A stretch of DNA of 64,000 bases from Bradyrhizobium sp. ISRA430 (GTDB lineage Bacteria > Pseudomonadota > Alphaproteobacteria > Rhizobiales > Xanthobacteraceae), in NCBI RefSeq assembly GCF_029909975.1, contig NZ_CP094516.1, positions 2,232,001-2,296,000 on the forward strand, written 5' to 3'. Of this stretch, positions 51,367 through 61,090 are shown in pieces. The stretch's first letter is position 1, and each line of letters opens with the position of its first letter. Position numbers and translations under genes: made by a program. The notes under the pieces are model-generated. The model ran no database searches. It saw only the letters and a list, made by a program, of their open reading frames with translations, and was not told the DNA's origin.

Positions 51367-51942
51367 ATGGCGATTGCGGAGCAGCACACCCCACCGGCGC
51401 AAGCGTCGAGCGACAAGGCGTCCGCCGGGAAGACCTGGCACGGCATCGTCCTGCAGACGCTGAAGCGGAACGAGGTCAGCCTCGTGCCTTACGTGCCGGA
51501 CCGCGTGCTGACGCCGCTGATCAGGAACCTGCACGCCGATCCCTTCTTCACCACCTTTGCCACCGCGCGCGAGGAGGAGGCCGTCGGCATCGTCTCGGGC
51601 GCCTGGATGGGCGGACGGCGCGGCGCGGTGCTGATGCAGACCTCGGGCTTCGCCACGCTCGCCAACGTTCTCGCTTCGCTCGCCGTGCCCTACCAGATCC
51701 CGCTCATCATGTTCGTCTCCGAGCGCGGCACGCTCGGCGAGTTCAACTACGGCCAGTCGCTGGTCTGCCGCACCATGCGCCCCGTGCTGGACTCGCTGGC
51801 GCTCGAGCACCACACCATCACCCGGCTCGACGAGCTCGAATTCATCGTCGACCGCTCGATCAAGCAGGCCGTGACCACCCAGGCGCCGGTCGCGCTGATC
51901 CTCAATCCGCTGCTGACGGGCGGCAAGGTGTTCGACAAGTGA
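51367..51942 (+). CDS. Thiamine-diphosphate decarboxylase, PYR subunit (sulfo-/phosphonopyruvate decarboxylase-like)
   Basis: 191 residues from ATG 51367 with GGGAG upstream. It contains only the pyrimidine-binding half of a TPP enzyme: TAREEEAVGIVSGAWMGG holds the cofactor-activating Glu, and LMQTSGFATLANVLASLAVP follows. The other half is the next gene, 8 bases on. Two-subunit decarboxylases of this size are typical of ComDE sulfopyruvate decarboxylase; phosphonopyruvate or other 3-substituted pyruvates are alternatives. Confidence 0.82.
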   Translation: MAIAEQHTPPAQASSDKASAGKTWHGIVLQTLKRNEVSLVPYVPDRVLTPLIRNLHADPFFTTFATAREEEAVGIVSGAWMGGRRGAVLMQTSGFATLANVLASLAVPYQIPLIMFVSERGTLGEFNYGQSLVCRTMRPVLDSLALEHHTITRLDELEFIVDRSIKQAVTTQAPVALILNPLLTGGKVFDK

Positions 51943-51950
51943 GGCCGGCC

Positions 51951-52547
51951 ATGGACACGCGCAACACCAAAGTGATGAACCGGTTCGATATCACCTCGCG
52001 CCTGGTCGCGAAGCTCAAGAACGAGGAAGCCGTGGTCGGCGGCATCGGCAACACCAATTTCGACCTCTGGGCCGCCGGCCACCGCCCGCAGAATTTCTAC
52101 ATGCTGGGCAGCATGGGCCTGGCCTTTCCGATCGCGCTCGGGGTGGCGCTGGCGCAGCCCGACCGCCATGTCTTTGCCCTAGAAGGCGACGGCTCGCTCT
52201 TGATGCAGCTCGGCGCGCTCTCGACCATCGCGGCCTTGAGGCCGAAGAACCTCACCATGATCGTGATGGACAACGGCATCTACCAGATCACCGGCGCGCA
52301 GCCGACGCCGGCCGCTGGTATCGCCGACATCGTCACGATCGCCGCCGGTTCAGGGCTCGCCAACAGCACCTGGGCCGCGGACGAGGAGGATTTCGAGCGG
52401 CTGGTCGAGGAGGCAATGTCCGCCTCGGAGCCGAGCCTGATCGCGGTCCGCATCGACGACAAGCCGGGCGTCGGCACCACCCGCCGCGATCCCGTGCAGA
52501 TCAGGGAACGCTTCATGCACGGCCTCGGCGTACGCGAGCCACTTTAA
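51951..52547 (+). CDS. Thiamine-diphosphate decarboxylase, PP subunit
   Basis: 198 residues from ATG 51951 (GAGG six bases before). It carries the pyrophosphate-binding half: GSMGLAFPIALGVALAQPDR, then the TPP motif starting EGDGSLLMQLGALS and ending IVMDNGIYQ. It must assemble with the PYR subunit encoded just upstream. The C-terminal TTRRDPVQIRERFMHGLG region resembles sulfopyruvate decarboxylase beta subunits. Confidence 0.83.
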   Translation: MDTRNTKVMNRFDITSRLVAKLKNEEAVVGGIGNTNFDLWAAGHRPQNFYMLGSMGLAFPIALGVALAQPDRHVFALEGDGSLLMQLGALSTIAALRPKNLTMIVMDNGIYQITGAQPTPAAGIADIVTIAAGSGLANSTWAADEEDFERLVEEAMSASEPSLIAVRIDDKPGVGTTRRDPVQIRERFMHGLGVREPL

Positions 52548-52624
52548 CGTTTCGTCATTAACTACACGGCGATCTGATCCCGGCGCCGTAACGGTCCGCA
52601 GCAAATCCGTGCTAAGCGGTGCGG

Positions 52625-52999
52625 ATGTCCTTTCTATTGCGTTCCTTTGCCTGGCTGCTCGCAGCCGCCGTCACCTTCGCCACCCTTGGACCGCCCGGCC
52701 TGCGGCCGCATTCCGATCTCGGCCAGGATGGCGAACATGCCCTCGCCTTCATCCTGATCGGGCTGGCCTTCGGCCTCGCCTACAGCCGGCGGCGCCTCGC
52801 AATCGCGGCTTTCTCCGTGGTCCTGATCGGCCTGCTCGAGCTGATGCAGTTCTGGGCACCGGGACGGCATGCGCGGCTGGAGGATTTTTTGGTCGATGCG
52901 CTGACGGCCTGCCTCGGCTTTGCGCTCGCGGCGGCAGCCGACTGGACCATCGCCCGCTTTGGCGCAAGGACCGTGGCAAGCGAAAGCCCCGCGGAGTGA
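52625..52999 (+). CDS. VanZ-like membrane protein
   Basis: 124 residues from ATG 52625 (a GTG at 52619 is an equal alternative). Four hydrophobic segments and the pattern LGQDGEHALAFILIGLAFGL, LIGLLELMQFWAPGRHARLEDFLVD fit the VanZ family, with the ED/D motif near the last helix. The role is unknown in Gram-negative bacteria. The stop codon lies inside a hairpin. Confidence 0.75.
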   Translation: MSFLLRSFAWLLAAAVTFATLGPPGLRPHSDLGQDGEHALAFILIGLAFGLAYSRRRLAIAAFSVVLIGLLELMQFWAPGRHARLEDFLVDALTACLGFALAAAADWTIARFGARTVASESPAE

Positions 53000-53013
53000 T
53001 GCTCCGCAGGGCT
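52985..53013 (+). terminator. Hairpin at the VanZ gene end
   Basis: AGCCC and GCGGAG pair with CTCCGC and GGGCT around a TGATG loop that includes the stop codon. Weak T-run after it, so perhaps a bidirectional or Rho-aided terminator. Confidence 0.5.
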
Positions 53014-53062
53014 CATTATCTTCGCCTGCTCACGAGACTGGCGACCATGACCACGTAAGACG

Positions 53063-53959
53063 TCACGCCGCGGCGATTTCGTGGCCTGCCATGAGTTCCA
53101 GAGCTCGCACCATCGCCGAATGATCCCAGGCCTTGCCGCCGTGCGCGGTACAGGCCGAGAACAACTGCTGCGCCACCGCCGTGCTCGGCAGCGACAGCCC
53201 GAGTGAGCGAGCGCCTTCGAGCGCGAGGTTGAGATCCTTCTGGTGCAGCTCGATGCGGAAGCCCGGATCGAAGTTGCGCTTCACCATGCGCTCGCCATGC
53301 ACTTCGAGAATCCGCGACGAGGCAAAGCCGCCCATCAGCGCCTGCCGCACCAGAGCAGGATCAGCACCGGCTTTGGATGCGAACAGCAGCGCTTCGCTCA
53401 CCGCCTCGATCGTCAGCGCCACGATGATCTGGTTGGCCACCTTCGTGGTCTGGCCGTCGCCGTTGGCACCGACGCGAGTGACGTTCTTGCCCATCCTGTC
53501 GAAGACCGGCTTCATGGTGTTGAAGGCACGCTCGGGCCCGCCGACCATGATGGTGAGGCTCGCCGCCTTGGCGCCGACCTCGCCGCCGGAGACCGGCGCA
53601 TCGAGATAATCCGCACCGAGCGCCTCGATCTTCTTCGCGAACTCTTTTGTGGCCAGCGGCGAGATCGAGCTCATGTCGACGACGATCTTGCCCTTGGAGA
53701 TGCCGCTCGCGACGCCGTCCTTGCCGAACAGCACGGCTTCGACATGCGGCGTGTCTGGCACCATGATGATGACGGCGTCGGCTTCCTCCGCGACTTCCTT
53801 CGCCGATTTGCAGGCGACGCCGCCGGCCGCGATCAGCTCTGGCGAGATCGGCCCGACGTCGTGCAGGAAGAGACGATGACCCGCAGTGAGGAGATGGTTG
53901 GCCATCGGCCGTCCCATGGTGCCAAGTCCGATGAAGCCGATATCGATCATGTCTGTCAT
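53063..53959 (-). CDS. glxR: 2-hydroxy-3-oxopropionate (tartronate semialdehyde) reductase
   Basis: 298 residues. The NAD(P)-binding start is DIGFIGLGTMGRPMANHL. The beta-hydroxyacid dehydrogenase catalytic region YLDAPVSGGEVGA and the Lys in GQTTKVANQIIVALTIEA are intact. It reduces tartronate semialdehyde made by Gcl to glycerate. It follows hyi after 3 bases as the last gene of gcl-hyi-glxR. A glycerate kinase, which would complete the route, is not in the window. Confidence 0.93.
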   Translation of the reverse strand: MTDMIDIGFIGLGTMGRPMANHLLTAGHRLFLHDVGPISPELIAAGGVACKSAKEVAEEADAVIIMVPDTPHVEAVLFGKDGVASGISKGKIVVDMSSISPLATKEFAKKIEALGADYLDAPVSGGEVGAKAASLTIMVGGPERAFNTMKPVFDRMGKNVTRVGANGDGQTTKVANQIIVALTIEAVSEALLFASKAGADPALVRQALMGGFASSRILEVHGERMVKRNFDPGFRIELHQKDLNLALEGARSLGLSLPSTAVAQQLFSACTAHGGKAWDHSAMVRALELMAGHEIAAA

Positions 53960-53962
53960 TCC

Positions 53963-54748
53963 TCAGGTCTCGAAGGTCTGCGCCGCATGCCACGACAGGC
54001 CTTCCAGCGTCGTGGTACGCGGCTTGTATTCGCATCCGATCCAGCCGCGATAACCGATTGCGTCGAGGTGGCGGAACAGGAAGGGATAATTGATCTCGCC
54101 CGTGCCGGGCTCGTGGCGGCCGGGATTGTCGGCGAGCTGGATGTGGGCGATGCGGTCGAGATATTCCTGCATGGTGCGGGCGAGATCGCCCTCCATGATC
54201 TGCATGTGATAGATGTCGTACTGGATGAAGAGATTGTTCGACCGCACCTCGGAGATGAGCTGCACCGCCTGCTCGGTGCCGCTCAGGAAGAAGCCGGGAA
54301 TGTCGAGCGTATTGATCGGCTCGACCAGGAGCTTGATGTTCTCCCGCGCCAGCGTCGAGGCCGCAAAGCGCAAATTGCCGACCAGCGTCTCGTTGAGTTC
54401 GCGCGGATCGGCATCAACGGGCGCGATGCCGACGAGGCAGTTGAGCTGGTCGCAATCGAGCGCCTTGGCATAATCGATGGCGCGGAACACGCCGTCGCGG
54501 AATTCGCTGACGCGATCGGGCAGGATCGCAATGCCGCGCTCGCCCGCTGCCCAGTTTCCGGCCGGCAGGTTGTGCAGCACCTGCGTGAGCCCATGGCTCT
54601 CGAGCTGCTCGCGCAGCAGCGCTTTGTCAAAATCATAGGGAAAGAGATATTCGACCCCGCTGAAGCCTGCCGCCTTCGCCGCCGCAAAGCGGTCGACAAA
54701 CGGCATCTCGTTGAAGAGCATGGTGAGGTTGGCGGCGAATCTCGGCAC
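53963..54748 (-). CDS. hyi: Hydroxypyruvate isomerase
   Basis: 261 residues, TIM-barrel of the xylose isomerase-like/Hyi family. Typical parts are RFAANLTMLFNEMPFVDRFA, NLPAGNWAAGERGIA, IKLLVEPINTLDIPGF with a catalytic Glu, and IQYDIYHMQIMEGDL with metal ligands. It interconverts hydroxypyruvate and tartronate semialdehyde. It lies 13 bases after gcl. Confidence 0.94.
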   Translation of the reverse strand: MPRFAANLTMLFNEMPFVDRFAAAKAAGFSGVEYLFPYDFDKALLREQLESHGLTQVLHNLPAGNWAAGERGIAILPDRVSEFRDGVFRAIDYAKALDCDQLNCLVGIAPVDADPRELNETLVGNLRFAASTLARENIKLLVEPINTLDIPGFFLSGTEQAVQLISEVRSNNLFIQYDIYHMQIMEGDLARTMQEYLDRIAHIQLADNPGRHEPGTGEINYPFLFRHLDAIGYRGWIGCEYKPRTTTLEGLSWHAAQTFET

Positions 54749-54761
54749 GATGCTGTCCTCC

Positions 54762-56552
<1,791 letters not shown>

Positions 56553-56606
56553 ATCGGACCTCGCTCGGTTGCGTCAGCGAGCGGGATCATCGAATGCGCA
56601 GGCGCT

Positions 56607-56621
56607 GATCTCAACGAGATC
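56607..56621 (-). promoter_or_regulatory. Inverted repeat GATCTC-AAC-GAGATC upstream of gcl
   Basis: A perfect 6-3-6 inverted repeat 55-69 bases before the gcl start, followed at 56630-56645 by a TTCC-N8-GGAA element. Either could be the site for the adjacent IclR-type regulator. Confidence 0.45.
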
Positions 56622-56729
56622 GGTTTTATTTCCCACGGAGTGGAAGGGTCGCGAGAAAGTCATCAAAAATCAGGCGGTTGGCGACGCGCCCGCATGGAAA
56701 CAGACGAGCATCGAGATCGCGAGATCTAT

Positions 56730-57590
56730 TCAGACCCGCTTCGTCCCCGGCATCACACCACCCAGCGCCGCCGTGAGCTCCGCGGCCGTCTCGCGCACGA
56801 CGCAACCGATCTCCGGCAAACGCTCGTCCGTGATGCGGCTCGTCATGCCGGAGACGGAGATCGCGGCCAGCGGTTCGGCGCGATCATCATAGACCACGGC
56901 GGCGACGCAGCGCAGGCCCATCTGCGCTTCCTCGTCGTCGATGGCGTAGCCTTGCTCGCGGATTCGCGCGAGCTCGCGGAACAGATCGCTCGGCCGCACG
57001 ATCGACTTCTCGGTCAGCCTCGGCATGCCGTGATGGCGGATGATGGCGCCGACATCCTCGTCGGAATAGGTCGCGAGCACCGCCTTGCCCACGCCGGAGG
57101 TGACCATCGCGACGCGGCCACCGACCTTGGTAAGCGATCGCATGATCTCGCGGCTCTCCATGCGGGTCAGCACGATGATGAACTCGTCGTCGACCACGGC
57201 GAGGTTTGCGGTTTCGCGGGTGAGATCGCGCAGCTTGCGCAAATATGGGACCGCCTGGGCCGAAAAATTGCGCCGCCGCGCGAAGCTCGCGCCCACCGTG
57301 AAGCTGCGCACGCCGACATGCCATTTCGACTGGGTGCGGTCGAACTGCACGAAGCGGCGGCTTTCCAGCGTCGCCAGCAGGCGGTGCACGGTCGAGGTCG
57401 ACAACCCGGTACGGACGGCGAGATCGCTGAGGCGATAGCCCTCGTCGTCCTCGGCCAGCGTCTCCAGGATCGACAGCGCGCGGTCGACCGACTGCACGCC
57501 GCCGTCGCGCGCCTCAGAGTCGGCCTCCGCCGGCGATCGAGGTTCGAGCGATTTGCGCCGGATCACGTTCTTGCTCATCGCGACCTGCAT
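56730..57590 (-). CDS. IclR-family regulator (probable glyoxylate operon regulator)
   Basis: 286 residues from ATG 57590; a second ATG at 57578 (MSKNVIRRK) is equally plausible. The winged helix lies at about residues 30-90 (RLSDLAVRTGLSTSTVHRLL), followed by the IclR GAF-like domain (TSGVGKAVLATYSDEDVGAI, CVAAVVYDDRAEPLAAISVS). It lies 177 bases upstream of gcl in the same direction, as AllR/GclR-type regulators often do; glyoxylate would be the expected ligand. Confidence 0.88.
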   Translation of the reverse strand: MQVAMSKNVIRRKSLEPRSPAEADSEARDGGVQSVDRALSILETLAEDDEGYRLSDLAVRTGLSTSTVHRLLATLESRRFVQFDRTQSKWHVGVRSFTVGASFARRRNFSAQAVPYLRKLRDLTRETANLAVVDDEFIIVLTRMESREIMRSLTKVGGRVAMVTSGVGKAVLATYSDEDVGAIIRHHGMPRLTEKSIVRPSDLFRELARIREQGYAIDDEEAQMGLRCVAAVVYDDRAEPLAAISVSGMTSRITDERLPEIGCVVRETAAELTAALGGVMPGTKRV

Positions 57591-57609
57591 TCGTCAATCA
57601 GACAAAGCG

Positions 57610-57764
57610 CGAGCTGCCTCCTCTCCCTCGCCCCGTTCTTACGGGGAGAGGGTCGGGGTGAGGGGCTGCTTCCGCGATCACGGTAAGAGATGGACTCGCG
57701 GAGAGTCCCCCTCACCCGAATTCGAGCTCCGCTCGATTCGACCTCTCCCCGCAAGCGGCGCGAG
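57610..57764. repeat. Two adjacent intergenic repeat units
   Basis: The first unit is CTCTCCCTCGCCCCG, a TTCT loop region and CGGGGAGAGG with GGGTGAGGGG. The second runs from GATGGACTCGCGGAGAGTCC through CCCTCACCCGAATTCGAG to CTCCCCGCAAGCGGCGCGAG and closely parallels the copy at 18113-18197. Confidence 0.75.
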
Positions 57765-57784
57765 GCAAGCAAACGTCCTCAGAT

Positions 57785-57818
57785 GAAAATGCCGCTTCGG
57801 AAGACTTCCGAAGCGGCA
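57785..57818 (-). terminator. Rho-independent terminator of the acyl-CoA ligase gene
   Basis: On the minus strand a perfect 14-bp stem (TGCCGCTTCGGAAG and its complement) is followed by TTTTCAT, 11 bases after the ligase stop. Confidence 0.85.
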
Positions 57819-57828
57819 CTTCCTCGTC

Positions 57829-59958
57829 TCAGAGCAGCCCTGCCCCGCGCGCCCACTTGTACTTGGCGCCCAAGACCTCGACCGGCAGTTCGGTCGAATA
57901 GGCATAGGCCGGGATGCCGTTCTGGTAGAGATATTCGGCGGCTTCCTCGACCTCGACGTCGCCGGCGAGCGAGGCGACCATGGGCTTCACGAAGCCCTTG
58001 GCCTCCATTTCCTTCTTCACCTCGACCATGTTGCGGGCGAACACCATCGGCGGGGTGACGATGGTGTGCCAGTATCCGAGGATCAGCGCGTGGATGCGAT
58101 CATCGGACAGGCCGAGCTTCACCGTGTTGACGTAGGTGATCGGCGGCTCGCCGCCGGTGATATCCACAGGATTTCCGGCAGCGCCGAACGGCGGGATGAA
58201 CTTGCGGAAGGCAGCATCCAGATCCGGCGGCATCGACATCAGCGACAGGCCGTTGTCGACGCAGGAGTCCGACAGCAGCACGCCCGAGCCGCCAGCGCCA
58301 GTGATGATCAGCACGTTCTCGCCCTTGGGCGTCGGCAGTACCGGCACGCCGCGGGCGAATTCGAGCAGTTGCCGCAGGCTGCGGGCGCGGATCACGCCCG
58401 ACTGCTTGAACACGTCCTCGTAGATCCGGTCGTTGCCGGCAAGCGCGCCGGTGTGCGAGGACGCGGCCTTCGCGCCGGCCGAGGTGCGGCCCGCCTTGAG
58501 CACGACAACCGGCTTCTTCTTGGAGACGCGTTTTGCCGCTTCCGCGAAGGCGCGGCCATCCTTGAGGTCCTCGCAGTGCTGCGCGATCAGATTGGTGTTC
58601 GGATCCTGCTCGAAGAAGGCGAGCAGATCGTCCTCGTCGATATCCGACTTGTTGCCGAGGCCGACGATCGCGGAGACGCCCATCTTCGCCGAGCGCGAGA
58701 AGCCGATGATGGCCATGCCGATGCCGCCCGACTGCGAGGACAGCGCCGCGTGGCCCTTCACGTCGTAGGCCGTGCAGAAGGTCGCGCAGAGATTCGCCGG
58801 CGTATAGTAGAAGCCGTAGATGTTCGGCCCCATCAGGCGAATGTCGTACTTCTTGCCGACCTCGACGATCTCGGCCTGCAATTCCGGCGCACCGGCTTCA
58901 GCAAAGCCCGAGGGAATCAGAACCGCGCCCGGAATCTTCTTCTCACCGCACTCGGTCAGCGCGCCGGCGACGAACTTCGCGGGGATTGCGAACACCGCAA
59001 CGTCGATGACGCCCGGCACGTCCTTGACGCTCTTGTAGGCCTTGTAGCCGAGGATTTCGGGGGCCTTAGGATGGATCGGAATGATCTCGCCCTTGTAGCC
59101 ACCGTTGATGAGGTTCTTCATCACGGAGTTGCCGATCTTGCCGTCTTCGGCCGAGGCGCCGATCACGGCGACGGCCTTCGGCTGCATGATGCGGTTCATG
59201 GCGGCGACGATCTCTTCGGTCGGGCGCGGCTTCGGTTTGGGCTTGTAGGCGAAATCGACGACGATGCGGACGTCGGCGGCGGTCGCATCCTTCGGGGTCG
59301 CGAACACCGGGTTGAGGTCGAGCTCGACGATTTCCGGGAAGTCCGAAACGAGCTGCGAGACCTTGACGATGACGTCGGCCAGCGCCGTGCGGTTCACCGG
59401 CTCGCCGCCGCGCACGCCCTTGAGGATCTCATGCGCCTGGATGCCGTCGAGCATCGACAGCGCGTCTTCCTTGGTCGCGGGCGCAAGGCGGAAGGTGATA
59501 TCCTTCAGTACCTCGACCAGCACGCCGCCGAGGCCGAAGGCGACCAGCTTGCCGAACGAGCCGTCGGTGATCGAGCCGATGATCACTTCGGTGCCGCCGG
59601 CCAGCATCTGCTGCACCTGGATGCCCTCGATCTTGGCGTCGGCCTTGTACTTCTTGGCGTTGGAGAGAATGGTCTCGTAGGCCTTCTCGGCGTCCTGCGC
59701 CGTCTTCACGCCGACAATGACGCCGCCGGCTTCGGTCTTGTGGAGAATGTCGGGCGAGACGATCTTCATCACGACCGGGAAGCCCATCGAGGAGGCGATC
59801 TTACCGGCCTCCCCGGCCGACTTCGCGACCCCCTCCTTCGGCACCGGAATGCCGTAGGCGTCGCAGACCAGCTTACCCTCCGGCGCCGTCAGGCTGGTGC
59901 GCTTGTCCGCCTTGACCTGGTCAAGCACCTTGCGGACGGCATCTTTGGAATTGGACAT
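57829..59958 (-). CDS. ADP-forming acyl-CoA ligase (acetate--CoA ligase family)
   Basis: 709 residues from ATG 59956-59958 with GGGAG upstream. Domain order is ATP-grasp first (about residues 15-235: GFPVVMKIVSPDILHKTEAG, LDLNPVF), then CoA-binding (KAVAVIGASAEDGKIGNSVM), then ligase domains with SQSGGIGMAII and the phospho-His in SSHTGALAG. This permuted, fused form makes acyl-CoA from acid, CoA and ATP, or ATP in reverse. It is divergent from the GntR gene of the oxalate cluster and shares its operator region, so an acid such as oxalate, glycolate or formate is likely, but this is inference. Confidence 0.88.
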   Translation of the reverse strand: MSNSKDAVRKVLDQVKADKRTSLTAPEGKLVCDAYGIPVPKEGVAKSAGEAGKIASSMGFPVVMKIVSPDILHKTEAGGVIVGVKTAQDAEKAYETILSNAKKYKADAKIEGIQVQQMLAGGTEVIIGSITDGSFGKLVAFGLGGVLVEVLKDITFRLAPATKEDALSMLDGIQAHEILKGVRGGEPVNRTALADVIVKVSQLVSDFPEIVELDLNPVFATPKDATAADVRIVVDFAYKPKPKPRPTEEIVAAMNRIMQPKAVAVIGASAEDGKIGNSVMKNLINGGYKGEIIPIHPKAPEILGYKAYKSVKDVPGVIDVAVFAIPAKFVAGALTECGEKKIPGAVLIPSGFAEAGAPELQAEIVEVGKKYDIRLMGPNIYGFYYTPANLCATFCTAYDVKGHAALSSQSGGIGMAIIGFSRSAKMGVSAIVGLGNKSDIDEDDLLAFFEQDPNTNLIAQHCEDLKDGRAFAEAAKRVSKKKPVVVLKAGRTSAGAKAASSHTGALAGNDRIYEDVFKQSGVIRARSLRQLLEFARGVPVLPTPKGENVLIITGAGGSGVLLSDSCVDNGLSLMSMPPDLDAAFRKFIPPFGAAGNPVDITGGEPPITYVNTVKLGLSDDRIHALILGYWHTIVTPPMVFARNMVEVKKEMEAKGFVKPMVASLAGDVEVEEAAEYLYQNGIPAYAYSTELPVEVLGAKYKWARGAGLL

Positions 59959-60115
59959 ATGATTCTCCCTTGACCTCAGTTCTTGCTTTGCAAAGCGCGC
60001 GCGTATTGCGGCCGCCAGTGATGCTTGCCATTCGCCGCGCTCTGCTCCATGCCGCGGAACGGAGTGGCGTAAGGCCAAGACTACTCCGCCGGCTTGGATC
60101 AAAAATGGCTGGCGA

Positions 60116-60132
60116 TGGCATTTGGTATGCCA
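60116..60132. promoter_or_regulatory. GntR-type operator 1, TGGCAT-N5-ATGCCA
   Basis: Perfect 6-bp inverted repeat with spacer TTGGT, 158 bases before the ligase start. Same sequence as operator 2 except one spacer base. Confidence 0.75.
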
Positions 60133-60196
60133 GAAGCCAACTTGTCAAGCCGCCGCATGGCTTAGAACGCCGCAAAAAATAGGCAGCTTGACATTC

Positions 60197-60213
60197 TGGC
60201 ATGTGGTATGCCA
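60197..60213. promoter_or_regulatory. GntR-type operator 2, TGGCAT-N5-ATGCCA
   Basis: Perfect 6-bp inverted repeat with spacer GTGGT, 59-75 bases before the gntR start and directly after a TTGACA -35-like hexamer, so a bound protein would block that promoter. Centre-to-centre distance to operator 1 is 81 bases, near eight helical turns. Confidence 0.78.
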
Positions 60214-60271
60214 AAAACTTTCCGGTAAATAATCCTGTAAAAGACGACTCCCCTAGAGGAGGAGAATCGTC

Positions 60272-61003
60272 ATGTCCCTGCGGAAACCAACCAAGGCGTT
60301 GCCGAACATGGCCGAGGCAGACATCGCAATCGTTCGTATTGCCCCGGAGAGCAGCTTCAAGAACAAGGCGTATGACGCCTTGAAGGAAGCGATCCTCAAG
60401 ATGGACATCTACTCGACGCCCGAGCCGGTGATGCTGGACGAGCGCGCGCTGTCCGAACGCCTGGGTGTCAGCCGCACGCCGATCCGCGAAGCGATTGCCA
60501 TGCTCGAGCAGGACGGTTTCGTGAAGACGGTTCCGCGCCGCGGCATCATGGTGGTGCGCAGGACCAAGAGCGAGATCGTCGACATGATCCGCGCCTGGGC
60601 CGCGCTGGAGAGCATGGCGGCCCGCCTGATCACCACCACCGCGCGCAAGAAGGACATCTCGGCGCTGCGCGACTTCTTCAAGGATTTCGGCAAGGACCGC
60701 CTGCCCGAGGATCACGTCGAGGAATATTCCAAGGCGAACATCGCCTTCCATCAGGCGTTGATCTCGCTGTCGGAATCGCCGGTGCTGGTCGATCTCACCA
60801 ACGATCTCTTGCTGCACGTGCGCGGCTATCGGCAACTGACCATCGGGCGGAAGGACCGCACCGCGACCTCGCTGCCCGAGCATCTCGGCATCATCGAAGC
60901 GCTGGAAGCGCGCGACACCGAGCTCGCCGAGAAGCGCGCCCGCGATCACACCCTTGGCCTTGCGGCTTACGTCGAAGCCCACGGCCAGGAACTATTCACG
61001 TAG
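60272..61003 (+). CDS. GntR-family regulator, FCD type (oxalate cluster)
   Basis: 243 residues with GGAGGAG before the ATG. The wHTH lies at about residues 30-95 (LSERLGVSRTPIREAIAMLE, VKTVPRRGIMVV). The FCD domain has the metal/ligand residues in SKANIAFHQALISLSESPV and the later HLGIIEALEARD. It is upstream of oxc-frc and divergent from the acyl-CoA ligase; two matching palindromes in the shared region are its probable sites. The inducer may be oxalate or oxalyl-CoA. Confidence 0.9.
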   Translation: MSLRKPTKALPNMAEADIAIVRIAPESSFKNKAYDALKEAILKMDIYSTPEPVMLDERALSERLGVSRTPIREAIAMLEQDGFVKTVPRRGIMVVRRTKSEIVDMIRAWAALESMAARLITTTARKKDISALRDFFKDFGKDRLPEDHVEEYSKANIAFHQALISLSESPVLVDLTNDLLLHVRGYRQLTIGRKDRTATSLPEHLGIIEALEARDTELAEKRARDHTLGLAAYVEAHGQELFT

Positions 61004-61090
61004 CTCTTGAGCTAGCAACGTTCACCAGAAGGGCGAACCATTCGCCCCCAAAGCCAAAAACGGCACCTTGAGACCAGGGAGACAAGGCCC

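Larger units (their letters stand above)
59959..60271. other. Divergent promoter region of the oxalate cluster
   Basis: 313 bases without a gene between the acyl-CoA ligase and gntR. It contains two identical-type palindromes (60116-60132 and 60197-60213) and a perfect TTGACA at 60188-60193. Confidence 0.8.

Noticed and set aside
51430..51450. TGGCACGG as a second sigma-54 promoter
   Set aside because: It lies within a coding region and lacks a TTGC element at the required spacing.
58066..59973. 635-codon open frame opposite the ADP-forming acyl-CoA ligase
   Set aside because: Antisense to a gene with intact ATP-grasp and CoA-ligase motifs; composition is that of a shadow frame.
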